Origin: Methylophaga sp.
GTDB lineage: Bacteria; Pseudomonadota; Gammaproteobacteria; Nitrosococcales; Methylophagaceae
Length of the DNA stretch: 7,109 nt
Assembly: GCA_013139345.1 (NCBI GenBank)
Contig: WTAY01000119.1
Location: 1 to 7,109, forward strand
Direction of reading: 5' to 3'
Of the stretch, positions 1 to 5,685 are shown one piece after another (position 1 is the first letter of the stretch; each line of letters opens with the position of its first letter). A program made the translations under genes and the position numbers. Under the pieces are notes generated by a model. The model saw nothing but the letters and a program-made list of their open reading frames with translations. It was not told where the DNA came from and did not search any database.

Positions 1-17
1 TGGCAGTAATAGATAGC

Positions 18-323
18 TTATGGGCTACTATGTTGGCAGTTCCAACAAAAATCAAAGGAAGCATTATTAACTTCGTTGCAGTTTCTACAAGTCCATTCTG
101 TTTCATTAACAGAGCTAAAAGACGAATCTATGGCAGCAATCGCTTTATCATAGTCATTATCATTCAATACCCATAATTCAAGCCATGTTTCATGCGGTAC
201 TAGATCTCCTGCTGCACCCGCTGCAAACTCATTTTTTAACATGATGGTGATGCCAGAATTTTCCACAATATTTTGAATATTGTGGACTAAGTAACGATTC
301 TCATTGGTATAGATTAGTTTCAT
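18..323 (-). CDS. DUF2007-type small protein with C-terminal RanBP2-type zinc finger
   Basis: A 101-residue protein with two parts. Residues 1 to about 67 resemble the DUF2007 ('putative signal transducing protein') fold: an opening strand (MKLIYTNENR), a helix containing NIVENSGI, a loop rich in Gly/Ala with the EFAAGAAGDLVP stretch, then LELWVLNDNDYDKAIAAI. Residues 78-96 form a zinc finger W78-x-C79-x2-C82-x3-N86-x6-C93-x2-C96, which fits the RanBP2-type consensus exactly. That type of finger is known in other proteins to bind RNA or protein; the partner here is unknown. The ATG lies 6 bp after the glycosyltransferase stop codon, so the two are probably cotranscribed, although the ribosome site is weak (GAG about 10 bases upstream). 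The family assignment is by recognition of the sequence; the cellular role is not known. Confidence 0.82.
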   Translation of the reverse strand: MKLIYTNENRYLVHNIQNIVENSGITIMLKNEFAAGAAGDLVPHETWLELWVLNDNDYDKAIAAIDSSFSSVNETEWTCRNCNEVNNASFDFCWNCQHSSP

Positions 324-329
324 TGTATG

Positions 330-1559
330 TTACTCAGACTGAGTGTTCTTAGCTGCGATCCATTGTGACATATATTTTGTACTCATCATGGTGTGATGTT
401 TAAGCATGCTACCCGTAAAATTATGTAGACGATGTTGCTCCAAACCCTGTTCTACTTCTAATATTCGTGTCATTAATAGCGTAGATAATGCATGGCTATC
501 GTAGCGTGAATGTAATAATGTGACTGCATTTTGTTGTGCTTTATTCCATTCTTGTTCATTGTTATATAAGTTTACTGCCGCATCAACAAACTCATTAATA
601 TCATCAGCAACTGTTCCGGGCCACGTTTCTTGTTCATGCATACCCTCACTACCCAGTGATGTTGTAACGCTTGGGGTTTGCATAATCATTGCGTCCAACA
701 GTTTACCCTTAATGCCCGCACCAAAACGAATGGGAGCCAGACACAGTCGAGACTCTTCCATTACCGTAAAGGCATTTTCTGCCCAACCCTTAATTAAAAA
801 GCCTGTTTTAGGATTATGTAATGCCGTTGCTTTTGGCGGTGGGTAAGAGCCATAAATATGTAGTTCGGCTTTAGGGAGTTGTTTGCGAATTAATGGCCAG
901 ATATGTTGCAGGTATAACACGACATCCCAATTAGGCGCATGACGGAAGTTACCAATCGTCATAAAATGCTGTCGTTCATTAAAATGTCGTGTTCTTGTTG
1001 GTAACTTATCAAGGTCAACCATAAAAGGTAAATGGTGAAGTAGGCGACTATCAACCTTAAATGTATCAATCAACAAATCCATTTCAAAACTAGAAATGAT
1101 TAAAGAAATATCACAACGTAGGATTGCGGCTATTTCACGTTTGGCAATATCACTAAACAGATCGGCTTGGGTCATTGTTCGCCCAGCTTTGTGTGCTTGA
1201 TGGCGCGCATGTCGTAAACATTGTAGATCTTCTGTGTCTAATATTTTAAGTGCATTAGGACAATTTTTTTCAACACGCCAGCCAAACTGCTCTTCCATCA
1301 TAAAACGGTCAAATAACACGATGTCGGGCTGGTACTCAGCAATATAACGATCAAAACTATCACAGTTGAGAGTGATACTTTGGCTAGAAATACCTTCACT
1401 GGCTAAATCAATCATATGTTCTGTAGGTTGGGAAGGTGTTGTAAATTCAACTTGCCAGTTTTGTTGTGTAAATTGGCGTAAAATCGACATCATATGACTG
1501 CCAGCAGCTGATGAATTTGGCTCAGGCCAAACATAGCCAATTACTAATACTTTTTTCAA
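330..1559 (-). CDS. glycosyltransferase, GT-B fold, family 4-like
   Basis: A 409-residue cytoplasmic or membrane-associated sugar transferase, predicted to move a sugar from an activated donor to an unknown acceptor. The N-terminal Rossmann half starts with KKVLVIGYVWPEP and includes PDIVLFDRFMMEEQ (78-91). The C-terminal donor-binding half starts at about 199 (FMTIGNFRHAPNWDV), continues through AELHIYGSYPP (231-241), and carries the typical RFGAGIKGKLLDAM (278-291) followed by TPSVTTSLGSEGM. The start is TTG: an in-frame TAA immediately precedes it, the next Met is residue 23, and starting there would remove the first strand of the fold. AGG lies 9 bases upstream. No polysaccharide cluster surrounds it, so the acceptor cannot be inferred. 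The DUF2007 gene follows after 6 bp. The upstream leader runs straight into a repeat element. Confidence 0.88.
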   Translation of the reverse strand: MKKVLVIGYVWPEPNSSAAGSHMMSILRQFTQQNWQVEFTTPSQPTEHMIDLASEGISSQSITLNCDSFDRYIAEYQPDIVLFDRFMMEEQFGWRVEKNCPNALKILDTEDLQCLRHARHQAHKAGRTMTQADLFSDIAKREIAAILRCDISLIISSFEMDLLIDTFKVDSRLLHHLPFMVDLDKLPTRTRHFNERQHFMTIGNFRHAPNWDVVLYLQHIWPLIRKQLPKAELHIYGSYPPPKATALHNPKTGFLIKGWAENAFTVMEESRLCLAPIRFGAGIKGKLLDAMIMQTPSVTTSLGSEGMHEQETWPGTVADDINEFVDAAVNLYNNEQEWNKAQQNAVTLLHSRYDSHALSTLLMTRILEVEQGLEQHRLHNFTGSMLKHHTMMSTKYMSQWIAAKNTQSE

Positions 1560-1572
1560 TTAATTAAACCTA

Positions 1573-1710
1573 TATACCCATGATAAATGAAGATGCAGGG
1601 CTTACAACTTTCGTCATTCTCGAGTGCTTTTATCGAGAATCTATTGTATTAAGCAGATCCCAGCTAGAGGCATGCTGGGATGACGTGCATCTTGAATGAT
1701 TACGGGTATA
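1573..1710. mobile_element. MITE-like repeat, copy 1, between divergent genes
   Basis: A 138-bp element (134 bp if the flanking TA pairs are counted as target duplication). The left end starts TATACCCATGATAAATGA. The right end finishes TTGAATGATTACGGGTATA. Taken as inverted ends of 25 bp they match at 20 positions. Inside are CGTCAT (1612-1617) paired with ATGACG (1680-1685), and two perfect 8-bp hairpins: ATTCTCGA/TCGAGAAT (1616-1640) and ATCCCAGC/GCTGGGAT (1657-1681). The left 25 bp match copy 2 (3599-3757) at 22 positions and the right 25 bp at 21, in the same orientation, but the cores differ. No transposase is encoded, so movement would need an enzyme supplied elsewhere; TA flanks suggest an IS630/Tc1-type enzyme (inference). 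It occupies all but 22 bases of the gap between positions 1559 and 1720. Confidence 0.8.
1580..1607 (-). promoter_or_regulatory. possible promoter for the glycosyltransferase, inside repeat copy 1
   Basis: Reading the minus strand, TTGTAA (1602-1607) is followed after 16 bases by TATCAT (1580-1585), which matches the sigma-70 hexamers at 4/6 and 5/6. Transcription would begin near 1573, giving a leader of about 13 bases before the TTG start at 1559. The -10 lies in the left inverted end of the repeat. Copy 2 keeps the -10-like bases but not the -35. This is pattern matching only. Confidence 0.35.
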
Positions 1711-3402
1711 AACCAGAACATGCCCGTGCAAGATAATTATTTTACCTCATTTAAAGAATCTATTGATTTATATGACGTGCCAGAGCGGTTTACTTTCCCA
1801 TTCTATTATCAGCCACACCCTTTATGTGTACTTGCCGTGCAAGAGTTACAAAACCATCTTGAAATACATGCAGAGTGGCAGCATAATTTTGGCCTAACCG
1901 GAGAGCCAGAAACAGCACTTGGCAAGATGTTTGGTGTACTTCTGGTGGAGAATAAACAGGGTGAACTTGGCTATTTATCAGCATTCTCAGGCAAAGTTGC
2001 TGATAGTAATCATCATCCACACTTTGTTCCTCCTGTATTTGATATGTTGGAACAGGGGGGCTTTTTTCGCACTGGGCAAAATGAACTGACACAGAGAAGT
2101 GGACAGATTAAGCAGTTAGAAGCGAATCCTGACATCGCTAAATATGAATTAGCCTTATTTGATGAAGAAGAGTCAGCATCGCTACAAATACAAGCCCATA
2201 GAGCCAGTATGATAGTGGGCCGAAAAGATAGGAAAGAACGTAGAACACATGCTGAAGCTAGGTTAAATAGAGAAGACTTTTTACTCACCAAAGAAGCATT
2301 AAGTAAAGAAAGTATTAAGCAAAAAAATCAGTTAAGAGACTTAACATTGCATTGGGATGAACGCATCCAACAATCAACAGTTCGTCTACATTCTTTGACT
2401 GATAAAGTCACCGCTTTAAAAAATCAACGCAAAGCGTTATCGCATTCTTTACAGCAACAATTATTTGATAATTACCGTTTTTTAAATAAAGCGGGGACGT
2501 ATAAAAATCTACGCGATATATTCAAAGAGACAGCCCAACAGATACCTCCAGCTGGTGCAGGAGAGTGTGCGGCACCCAAACTATTGCAGTATGCGTTTAA
2601 ACAAGGTCTGAAACCCTTGGCAATAGCTGAGTTCTGGTGGGGAGAGTCACCCAAGTCTGAAATTAGGAAGCATAAAAATTACTATGCCGCGTGTTTAGGG
2701 AAATGTGAACCAATCTTACGCCATATGCTTGATGGTATGCGTGTTGATGATAACCCGTTATTAAATAACCCTGCTGAAGGCAAAAGCATTGATATTATTT
2801 ATCAAGATGATGTCATGGTGGTGATTAATAAGCCTGCAGAGTTTCTATCTGTTCCGGGAAAAAATATTGAAGATTCTGTATATCTACGAATGAGGCAAAG
2901 CTTCCCATCTGCAACAGGCCCATTAATTGTGCATCGTCTGGATATGTCGACCTCGGGTCTTATGGTGATTGCTTTAAACAAAGAGGCGCATAAGAAACTA
3001 CAAAAACAGTTCATCAACCGCACAGTGAAAAAGCGTTATATTGCGTTGTTAGATGGGCTGTTAGCAGAAGATGAGGGCATCATCGATCTACCGCTTCGTG
3101 TTGATTTGGATGATAGACCAAGACAGCTTGTTTGTTATGACTATGGCAAACAAGCAAAAACGAAGTGGCACGTTATCGAGCGAAGGAATAATCGAACCAA
3201 AGTGTATTTTTATCCAATAACGGGAAGAACTCATCAGCTTCGTGTTCATTCTGCTCATATCAATGGTTTGAATACAGCGATTGTGGGTGATGATCTTTAT
3301 GGTCAACATGCTGAACGCTTACATTTACACGCAGAGACGTTAGAAATAACTCATCCCATTACACGAGAATTGATGCAGTTTCAGCTTGATGCTGAGTTTT
3401 GA
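1696..3402 (+). CDS. long RluA-family pseudouridine synthase
   Basis: A 568-residue enzyme predicted to isomerise uridine to pseudouridine in rRNA or tRNA. The catalytic RluA-type domain covers about 365-568: VINKPAEFLSVPG (376-388), the catalytic motif HRLD (413-416, Asp416 as nucleophile) continuing MSTSGLMV, and PITGRTHQLRVH (507-518). The extra ~360 residues in front are typical of a long gammaproteobacterial subgroup; E. coli RluA is about 219 residues. They hold a charged, helix-rich stretch (about 160-255, possible coiled coil) and a conserved-looking block PPAGAGECAAPKLLQYA (284-300) with C291, plus C333 and C337 in ACLGKC. The start is uncertain. ATG 1696 lies inside the repeat and would add eight repeat-encoded residues. 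ATG 1720 (MPVQDNYFTSF) is the more likely native start. Neither has a clear ribosome site. The RNA target cannot be told from sequence alone. Confidence 0.9.
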   Translation: MITGINQNMPVQDNYFTSFKESIDLYDVPERFTFPFYYQPHPLCVLAVQELQNHLEIHAEWQHNFGLTGEPETALGKMFGVLLVENKQGELGYLSAFSGKVADSNHHPHFVPPVFDMLEQGGFFRTGQNELTQRSGQIKQLEANPDIAKYELALFDEEESASLQIQAHRASMIVGRKDRKERRTHAEARLNREDFLLTKEALSKESIKQKNQLRDLTLHWDERIQQSTVRLHSLTDKVTALKNQRKALSHSLQQQLFDNYRFLNKAGTYKNLRDIFKETAQQIPPAGAGECAAPKLLQYAFKQGLKPLAIAEFWWGESPKSEIRKHKNYYAACLGKCEPILRHMLDGMRVDDNPLLNNPAEGKSIDIIYQDDVMVVINKPAEFLSVPGKNIEDSVYLRMRQSFPSATGPLIVHRLDMSTSGLMVIALNKEAHKKLQKQFINRTVKKRYIALLDGLLAEDEGIIDLPLRVDLDDRPRQLVCYDYGKQAKTKWHVIERRNNRTKVYFYPITGRTHQLRVHSAHINGLNTAIVGDDLYGQHAERLHLHAETLEITHPITRELMQFQLDAEF

Positions 3403-3425
3403 GCGGATAGTATTATTTTACCTAC

Positions 3426-4073
3426 TTAGGGACTAATAATATCGAGGTCATTGGCAAAGAAAAGTTCACTTGAATAGGCGTTGCGAATAAACTGTTCTGT
3501 TGTTATTTCTTTGCCCAGTGTGCGGTTCATACGGTGTGAAATAACGAGCTTTTTCACCGATGCTTTGTTTGCAATTAGACCTATCTCAGAAGGCGGTATA
3601 TACCTATGATAAATGAAACTGCACGTTTCTCACTCCGTCATTCCCATGAAAATGGGAATCCATGGGCTGTGAAAATGGCCACTATCGTTGGAGCCCCGTT
3701 TTCACGAGGATGACAGACTCGTACTGTTTTTTTACAGATTGAATGATTACCGGTATATGTAACTTTCGAGCAACACCTGTTGTATGTTCTGGTATAGCAC
3801 TGTGATCTACATGAAAGTGGCTGAAAGCGACTACATCAAGGTCATCAAATTTAGCGCCTGATAACTCATAGTTTAGGCTTGCCCCCCCCCATATCAATCA
3901 AGCAACAGCCTTATGAGCAGTCCAGATGAGGTAGCTACTTGAAGCTCGTTTATCATCCAATTCTGGGCCGCCAGAACCTAATACCTGTAATTTGGTATCG
4001 TGATCTGTGCAATTTGCTGATGCAAAAGTTGTAGAAAACTGATAAGAAGTATCTTTAAAGTCACTGATTTCAT
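3426..4073 (-). pseudogene. broken secreted MBL-fold metallo-hydrolase
   Basis: Remains of a metallo-beta-lactamase-fold hydrolase, originally exported. The N-terminus reads MKSVTLKILLISF in one frame; a second frame continues STTFASA (signal-peptide end), LQVLGSGGPELDD and ASSSYLIW. Next comes GGASLNYELSGAKFDDLDVVAFSHFHVDHSA with the metal motif HxHxDH, then IPEHTTGVARKLH. After the inserted repeat the C-terminus resumes: PPSEIGLIANKASVKKLVIS, HRMNRTL, ending FFANDLDIISP and TAA at 3426-3428. Lesions visible: a frame change in the signal peptide; a missing base near the KA codons that brings in a TGA, offset by an extra G in a nine-G run (3882-3890, C on the plus strand); an apparent in-frame loss of the middle between HVDHSA and IPEH, where intact relatives have well over 100 residues (from family memory); and the 3599-3757 insertion. 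It lies 29 bp after ppiC copy 1, as the last gene of that former operon. Confidence 0.85.
3599..3757. mobile_element. MITE-like repeat, copy 2, inserted in the MBL-fold gene
   Basis: A 159-bp element including a TA pair at each edge (3599-3600 and 3756-3757). The left end TATACCTATGATAAATGA and the right end TTGAATGATTACCGGTATA match copy 1 closely. The core contains ATTCCCAT-GAAA-ATGGGAAT (3640-3659, an 8-bp stem with a GAAA loop), GTGAAAATGG paired with CCGTTTTCAC (3669-3678 with 3696-3705, one wobble), and the same CGTCAT/ATGAC inner pair as copy 1. The GTCATTCCC...GGGAATCCA hairpin style resembles repeats widespread in proteobacterial genomes (recalled knowledge). Removing 3601-3755 and one TA joins the MBL fragments as LHIPPSEIG in frame. 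No protein is encoded; the MBL reading frame runs into it and stops at 3682. Confidence 0.85.
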
Positions 4074-4102
4074 TACTGTTTACCTACGCTATAAATAGGA
4101 AA

Positions 4103-4384
4103 TTAACTCCGATAAATAGTTTCAATCAAATGATAGCCAAATTTTGTTTTTACTGGCCCATGCACAGTGAGCACCGGCTTTTTGAAAACAACATTATCAA
4201 AGGCCTTTAACATTTTTCCGGGGCCAAATTCTCCCAGTTCTCCTCCCTTTTTAGCAGAGGATTTACATAATGAATGTTTCTTAGCGAGTTGGCCAAAGTC
4301 CTTACCATTCGCTAACTGTTTCTTGATTGATTCAGCTTCTTCTTTGGTCTTTACTAAAATATGTCGTGCGCATGCTCTTGCCAT
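4103..4384 (-). CDS. ppiC: PpiC-type parvulin peptidyl-prolyl isomerase, basic paralogue
   Basis: A 93-residue single-domain parvulin, the same length as E. coli PpiC, which catalyses cis-trans isomerisation of peptide bonds before proline. No signal peptide, so cytoplasmic. Residues expected in the active site are present: H8 in ARHILV, C40 in HSLCK, M58 and F62 in GPGKMLKAF, and H85 in KFGYHL; the GGELGEFGPG loop is intact. One residue is inserted after C40 (CKSSAKKGG against CPSGATGG in the second copy). It is strongly basic: 19 Lys/Arg against 8 Asp/Glu. Its ATG is 5 bp past the DUF1499 stop, and GGAG, which overlaps the end of that gene, is its ribosome site, so the two are translated from one message. 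The broken MBL gene follows 29 bp later. Confidence 0.93.
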   Translation of the reverse strand: MARACARHILVKTKEEAESIKKQLANGKDFGQLAKKHSLCKSSAKKGGELGEFGPGKMLKAFDNVVFKKPVLTVHGPVKTKFGYHLIETIYRS

Positions 4385-4389
4385 TCGTA

Positions 4390-4860
4390 CTATTCTCCAA
4401 GGTTTTCTTTATATAACTGTTTCACTAATTCTACTCGCTTCTGGTTGATACCTAAATCACTATGCCCAACACGTGATGCAGAACGAATATGGATTAGCTT
4501 ATTATTTGAATCTATTCTGATTTCTAAGTCATCAATAAATCCAAAAATAGATGATGAAAAAGTAGCTGCAATATAAGAGTCAGTTTTATTTTGCAGTACT
4601 CCACCCATAGTTTGAATAATGTTTTTTAATATAAGTGCTGCTTCAGAACGGCTTCTTTGACCAACGGGGAATGGAGATGTGTAATGTTCAGGATCTTGGA
4701 CATACTCACTACAAACGCAATTAGGTTTATCTAAGCAGGGTGATAAGCGACCATCTAGGATGCCGAGAGCTTTGCCTTGTTTAGAGTGTGACCCAAGAAA
4801 AAAGAGCATGACGATAATGGAGAGGGCAAGTAAAGATAAAATGAGTAATAGTATTTTCAT
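4390..4860 (-). CDS. DUF1499 family membrane-anchored protein
   Basis: A 156-residue protein of the DUF1499 family, whose biochemical function is unknown. Residues 2-22 are a hydrophobic N-terminal segment (KILLLILSLLALSIIVMLFF) with no clear cleavage site, so the protein is probably an inner-membrane anchor with the rest in the periplasm. The family signatures are both seen: GRLSPCLDKPNCVCSE (37-52, with C42, C48 and C50) and RSASRVGHSDLGINQKRVE (126-144). AAGG lies about 6 bases before the ATG, a good ribosome site. It is the first gene of the group with ppiC copy 1 and the MBL remnant, and is divergent from the small exported protein at 4966. Confidence 0.9.
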   Translation of the reverse strand: MKILLLILSLLALSIIVMLFFLGSHSKQGKALGILDGRLSPCLDKPNCVCSEYVQDPEHYTSPFPVGQRSRSEAALILKNIIQTMGGVLQNKTDSYIAATFSSSIFGFIDDLEIRIDSNNKLIHIRSASRVGHSDLGINQKRVELVKQLYKENLGE

Positions 4861-4898
4861 AGTTACCTTTTGTGGGAGGTGTAGCCTCTAAGCTCTAA

Positions 4899-4927
4899 TT
4901 GACTCAAATTAGTGATAAGACTAAGAT
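4899..4927 (+). promoter_or_regulatory. sigma-70-like promoter for the exported 109-residue protein
   Basis: TTGACT (4899-4904, 5/6 to consensus) and TAAGAT (4922-4927, 4/6) are separated by 17 bases. Transcription would begin near 4934, about 32 bases before the ATG at 4966, with GGGGA as the ribosome site. This is in the 105-bp divergent gap with the DUF1499 gene. Confidence 0.6.
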
Positions 4928-4965
4928 TAATGTCTCTCATATTCTAAACTAATGGGGATAATAAA

Positions 4966-5295
4966 ATGCAGTATAAAGTGAGTTTTATTTCAGTCTTATT
5001 TGTTATTTGTCCCATCCATGCCGAGGAAATACAACGCTCTACAATGACTAGTTGTGCTTATCAGGCTGGTACTGCACGTGAAATTCAAACAATCCGGCAA
5101 ACGGAAGGTGACGATTGGTCACAATTTGAACAGAAGGTGATGAAAATTTATAAAGAGGGGCAAGGGCGTACTGATTTGCTGGCAATAGCAAAGATGGTTT
5201 ATCTTCAACCAACAGAGGTGTCAGTAAATGAGGTGTATGCTAAAACATTTTCTGCCTGTGTTAAGTTGACAGAGGGGGAGGCTGATTCGGCATAA
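4966..5295 (+). CDS. small exported protein of unknown function
   Basis: A 109-residue protein that I do not recognise. It begins with a typical Sec signal peptide (KVSFISVLFVICPIHA) with likely cleavage after A19, giving a mature protein of about 90 residues in the periplasm. The mature part is mostly polar and helix-like (AGTAREIQTIRQ, WSQFEQKVMKIYKEGQGRTDLLAIAKMVY) and has exactly two cysteines, C30 in MTSCAYQAG and C98 in FSACVKL. A disulfide between them is plausible in the periplasm. A good ribosome site (GGGGA about 7 bases ahead) and a promoter at 4899-4927 support it as a real single gene. It converges on ppiC copy 2, and a hairpin covers its stop codon. Function cannot be inferred from the neighbours. 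Confidence 0.8.
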   Translation: MQYKVSFISVLFVICPIHAEEIQRSTMTSCAYQAGTAREIQTIRQTEGDDWSQFEQKVMKIYKEGQGRTDLLAIAKMVYLQPTEVSVNEVYAKTFSACVKLTEGEADSA

Positions 5296-5311
5296 TGAAA
5301 TACCGAATCAG
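5282..5311. terminator. hairpin between convergent genes, overlapping a stop codon
   Basis: CTGATTCGG (5282-5290) and CCGAATCAG (5303-5311) form a perfect 9-bp stem with a 12-base loop that contains the TAA stop of the 4966-5295 gene. The convergent ppiC copy 2 ends at 5327. There is no run of T on either side, so it is not a classic intrinsic terminator; it may act in both directions with help or protect the 3' ends. Confidence 0.5.
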
Positions 5312-5326
5312 AAACCAATAAGCGAC

Positions 5327-5608
5327 TTAGTCTTCGCGACTAGTTACTTCTAATAAGTGATAACCAAACTGTGTTTTTACTGGACCTTGAACTGTGTTCA
5401 CAGGAGCCGAGAAAACAACTTTATCAAATTCTGGAACCATCATGCCGGGACCGAATTCGCCTAAGTCACCACCTGTTGCACCAGAAGGGCAAGAAGAGTT
5501 TTCTTTTGCTACGGCTGCAAAATCTGCACCTTCTTCAATTTCTTTTTTAAGCTCAATGCAGATTTCTTCACTGTCTACCAAAATGTGTCGTGCTGTTGCT
5601 TTAGCCAT
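5327..5608 (-). CDS. ppiC: PpiC-type parvulin peptidyl-prolyl isomerase, acidic paralogue
   Basis: A 93-residue cytoplasmic parvulin, closer than the first copy to the E. coli PpiC pattern (recalled). Active-site residues are in place: H8 (ARHILV), C40 (SSCPSG), M57 and F61 (GMMVPEFDKVVF) and H84 (QFGYHL). It shares GEFGPG, KVVF/NVVF and GPVKT-FGYHL with the copy at 4103-4384 but is acidic (16 Asp/Glu against 8 Lys/Arg). AGGA lies about 8 bases before the ATG. A strong promoter in the 77-bp gap to the S4 gene suggests independent expression. The gene that once might have joined the two copies is not visible; they are separated by the DUF1499 gene and the exported protein, so this is not a simple tandem pair. 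Confidence 0.95.
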   Translation of the reverse strand: MAKATARHILVDSEEICIELKKEIEEGADFAAVAKENSSCPSGATGGDLGEFGPGMMVPEFDKVVFSAPVNTVQGPVKTQFGYHLLEVTSRED

Positions 5609-5644
5609 GTTTATGTCCTAAATAGGGATATGATTGAACGGAGT

Positions 5645-5673
5645 ATTATACCAATGTGGGGGCCGTTAGTGAA
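5645..5673 (-). promoter_or_regulatory. strong sigma-70-like promoter for ppiC copy 2
   Basis: On the minus strand TTCACT (5668-5673) is followed after 17 bases by a perfect TATAAT (5645-5650), preceded by TGG, which makes an extended -10. Transcription would start near 5638, about 30 bases before the ATG at 5608. This is the best promoter match in the window. Confidence 0.7.
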
Positions 5674-5685
5674 TTAAACGAGCGT

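Noticed and set aside
332..344. Dyad ACTCAG-A-CTGAGT at the end of the glycosyltransferase gene
   Set aside because: Only 6 bp, no T run, and it encodes the last residues and stop of the protein.
520..846. Plus-strand open frame within the glycosyltransferase gene
   Set aside because: Composition is Ser/Cys-rich as expected from an antisense frame; the glycosyltransferase on the other strand has clear family motifs.
1573..3757. CRISPR or defence island around the repeats
   Set aside because: Only two dissimilar-cored copies about 2 kb apart, no direct-repeat array, no cas or defence genes in the window; YajD is a common stand-alone housekeeping gene.
3682..3897. 71-residue minus-strand frame as an independent gene
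   Set aside because: It is the middle of the broken MBL gene; its last ~24 residues come from the repeat and its apparent start follows an in-frame stop.
4167..4448. Plus-strand open frame opposite ppiC copy 1, similar to another at 5394-5621 opposite ppiC copy 2
   Set aside because: The likeness (KTTLS, PGPNSP) is only the antisense reflection of the two related ppiC genes; no ribosome site or independent support.
4966..5022. Lipobox in the exported 109-residue protein (Cys15)
   Set aside because: The bases before Cys15 encode FVI, and a small residue is needed directly before the Cys; ordinary signal-peptidase cleavage after IHA fits better.
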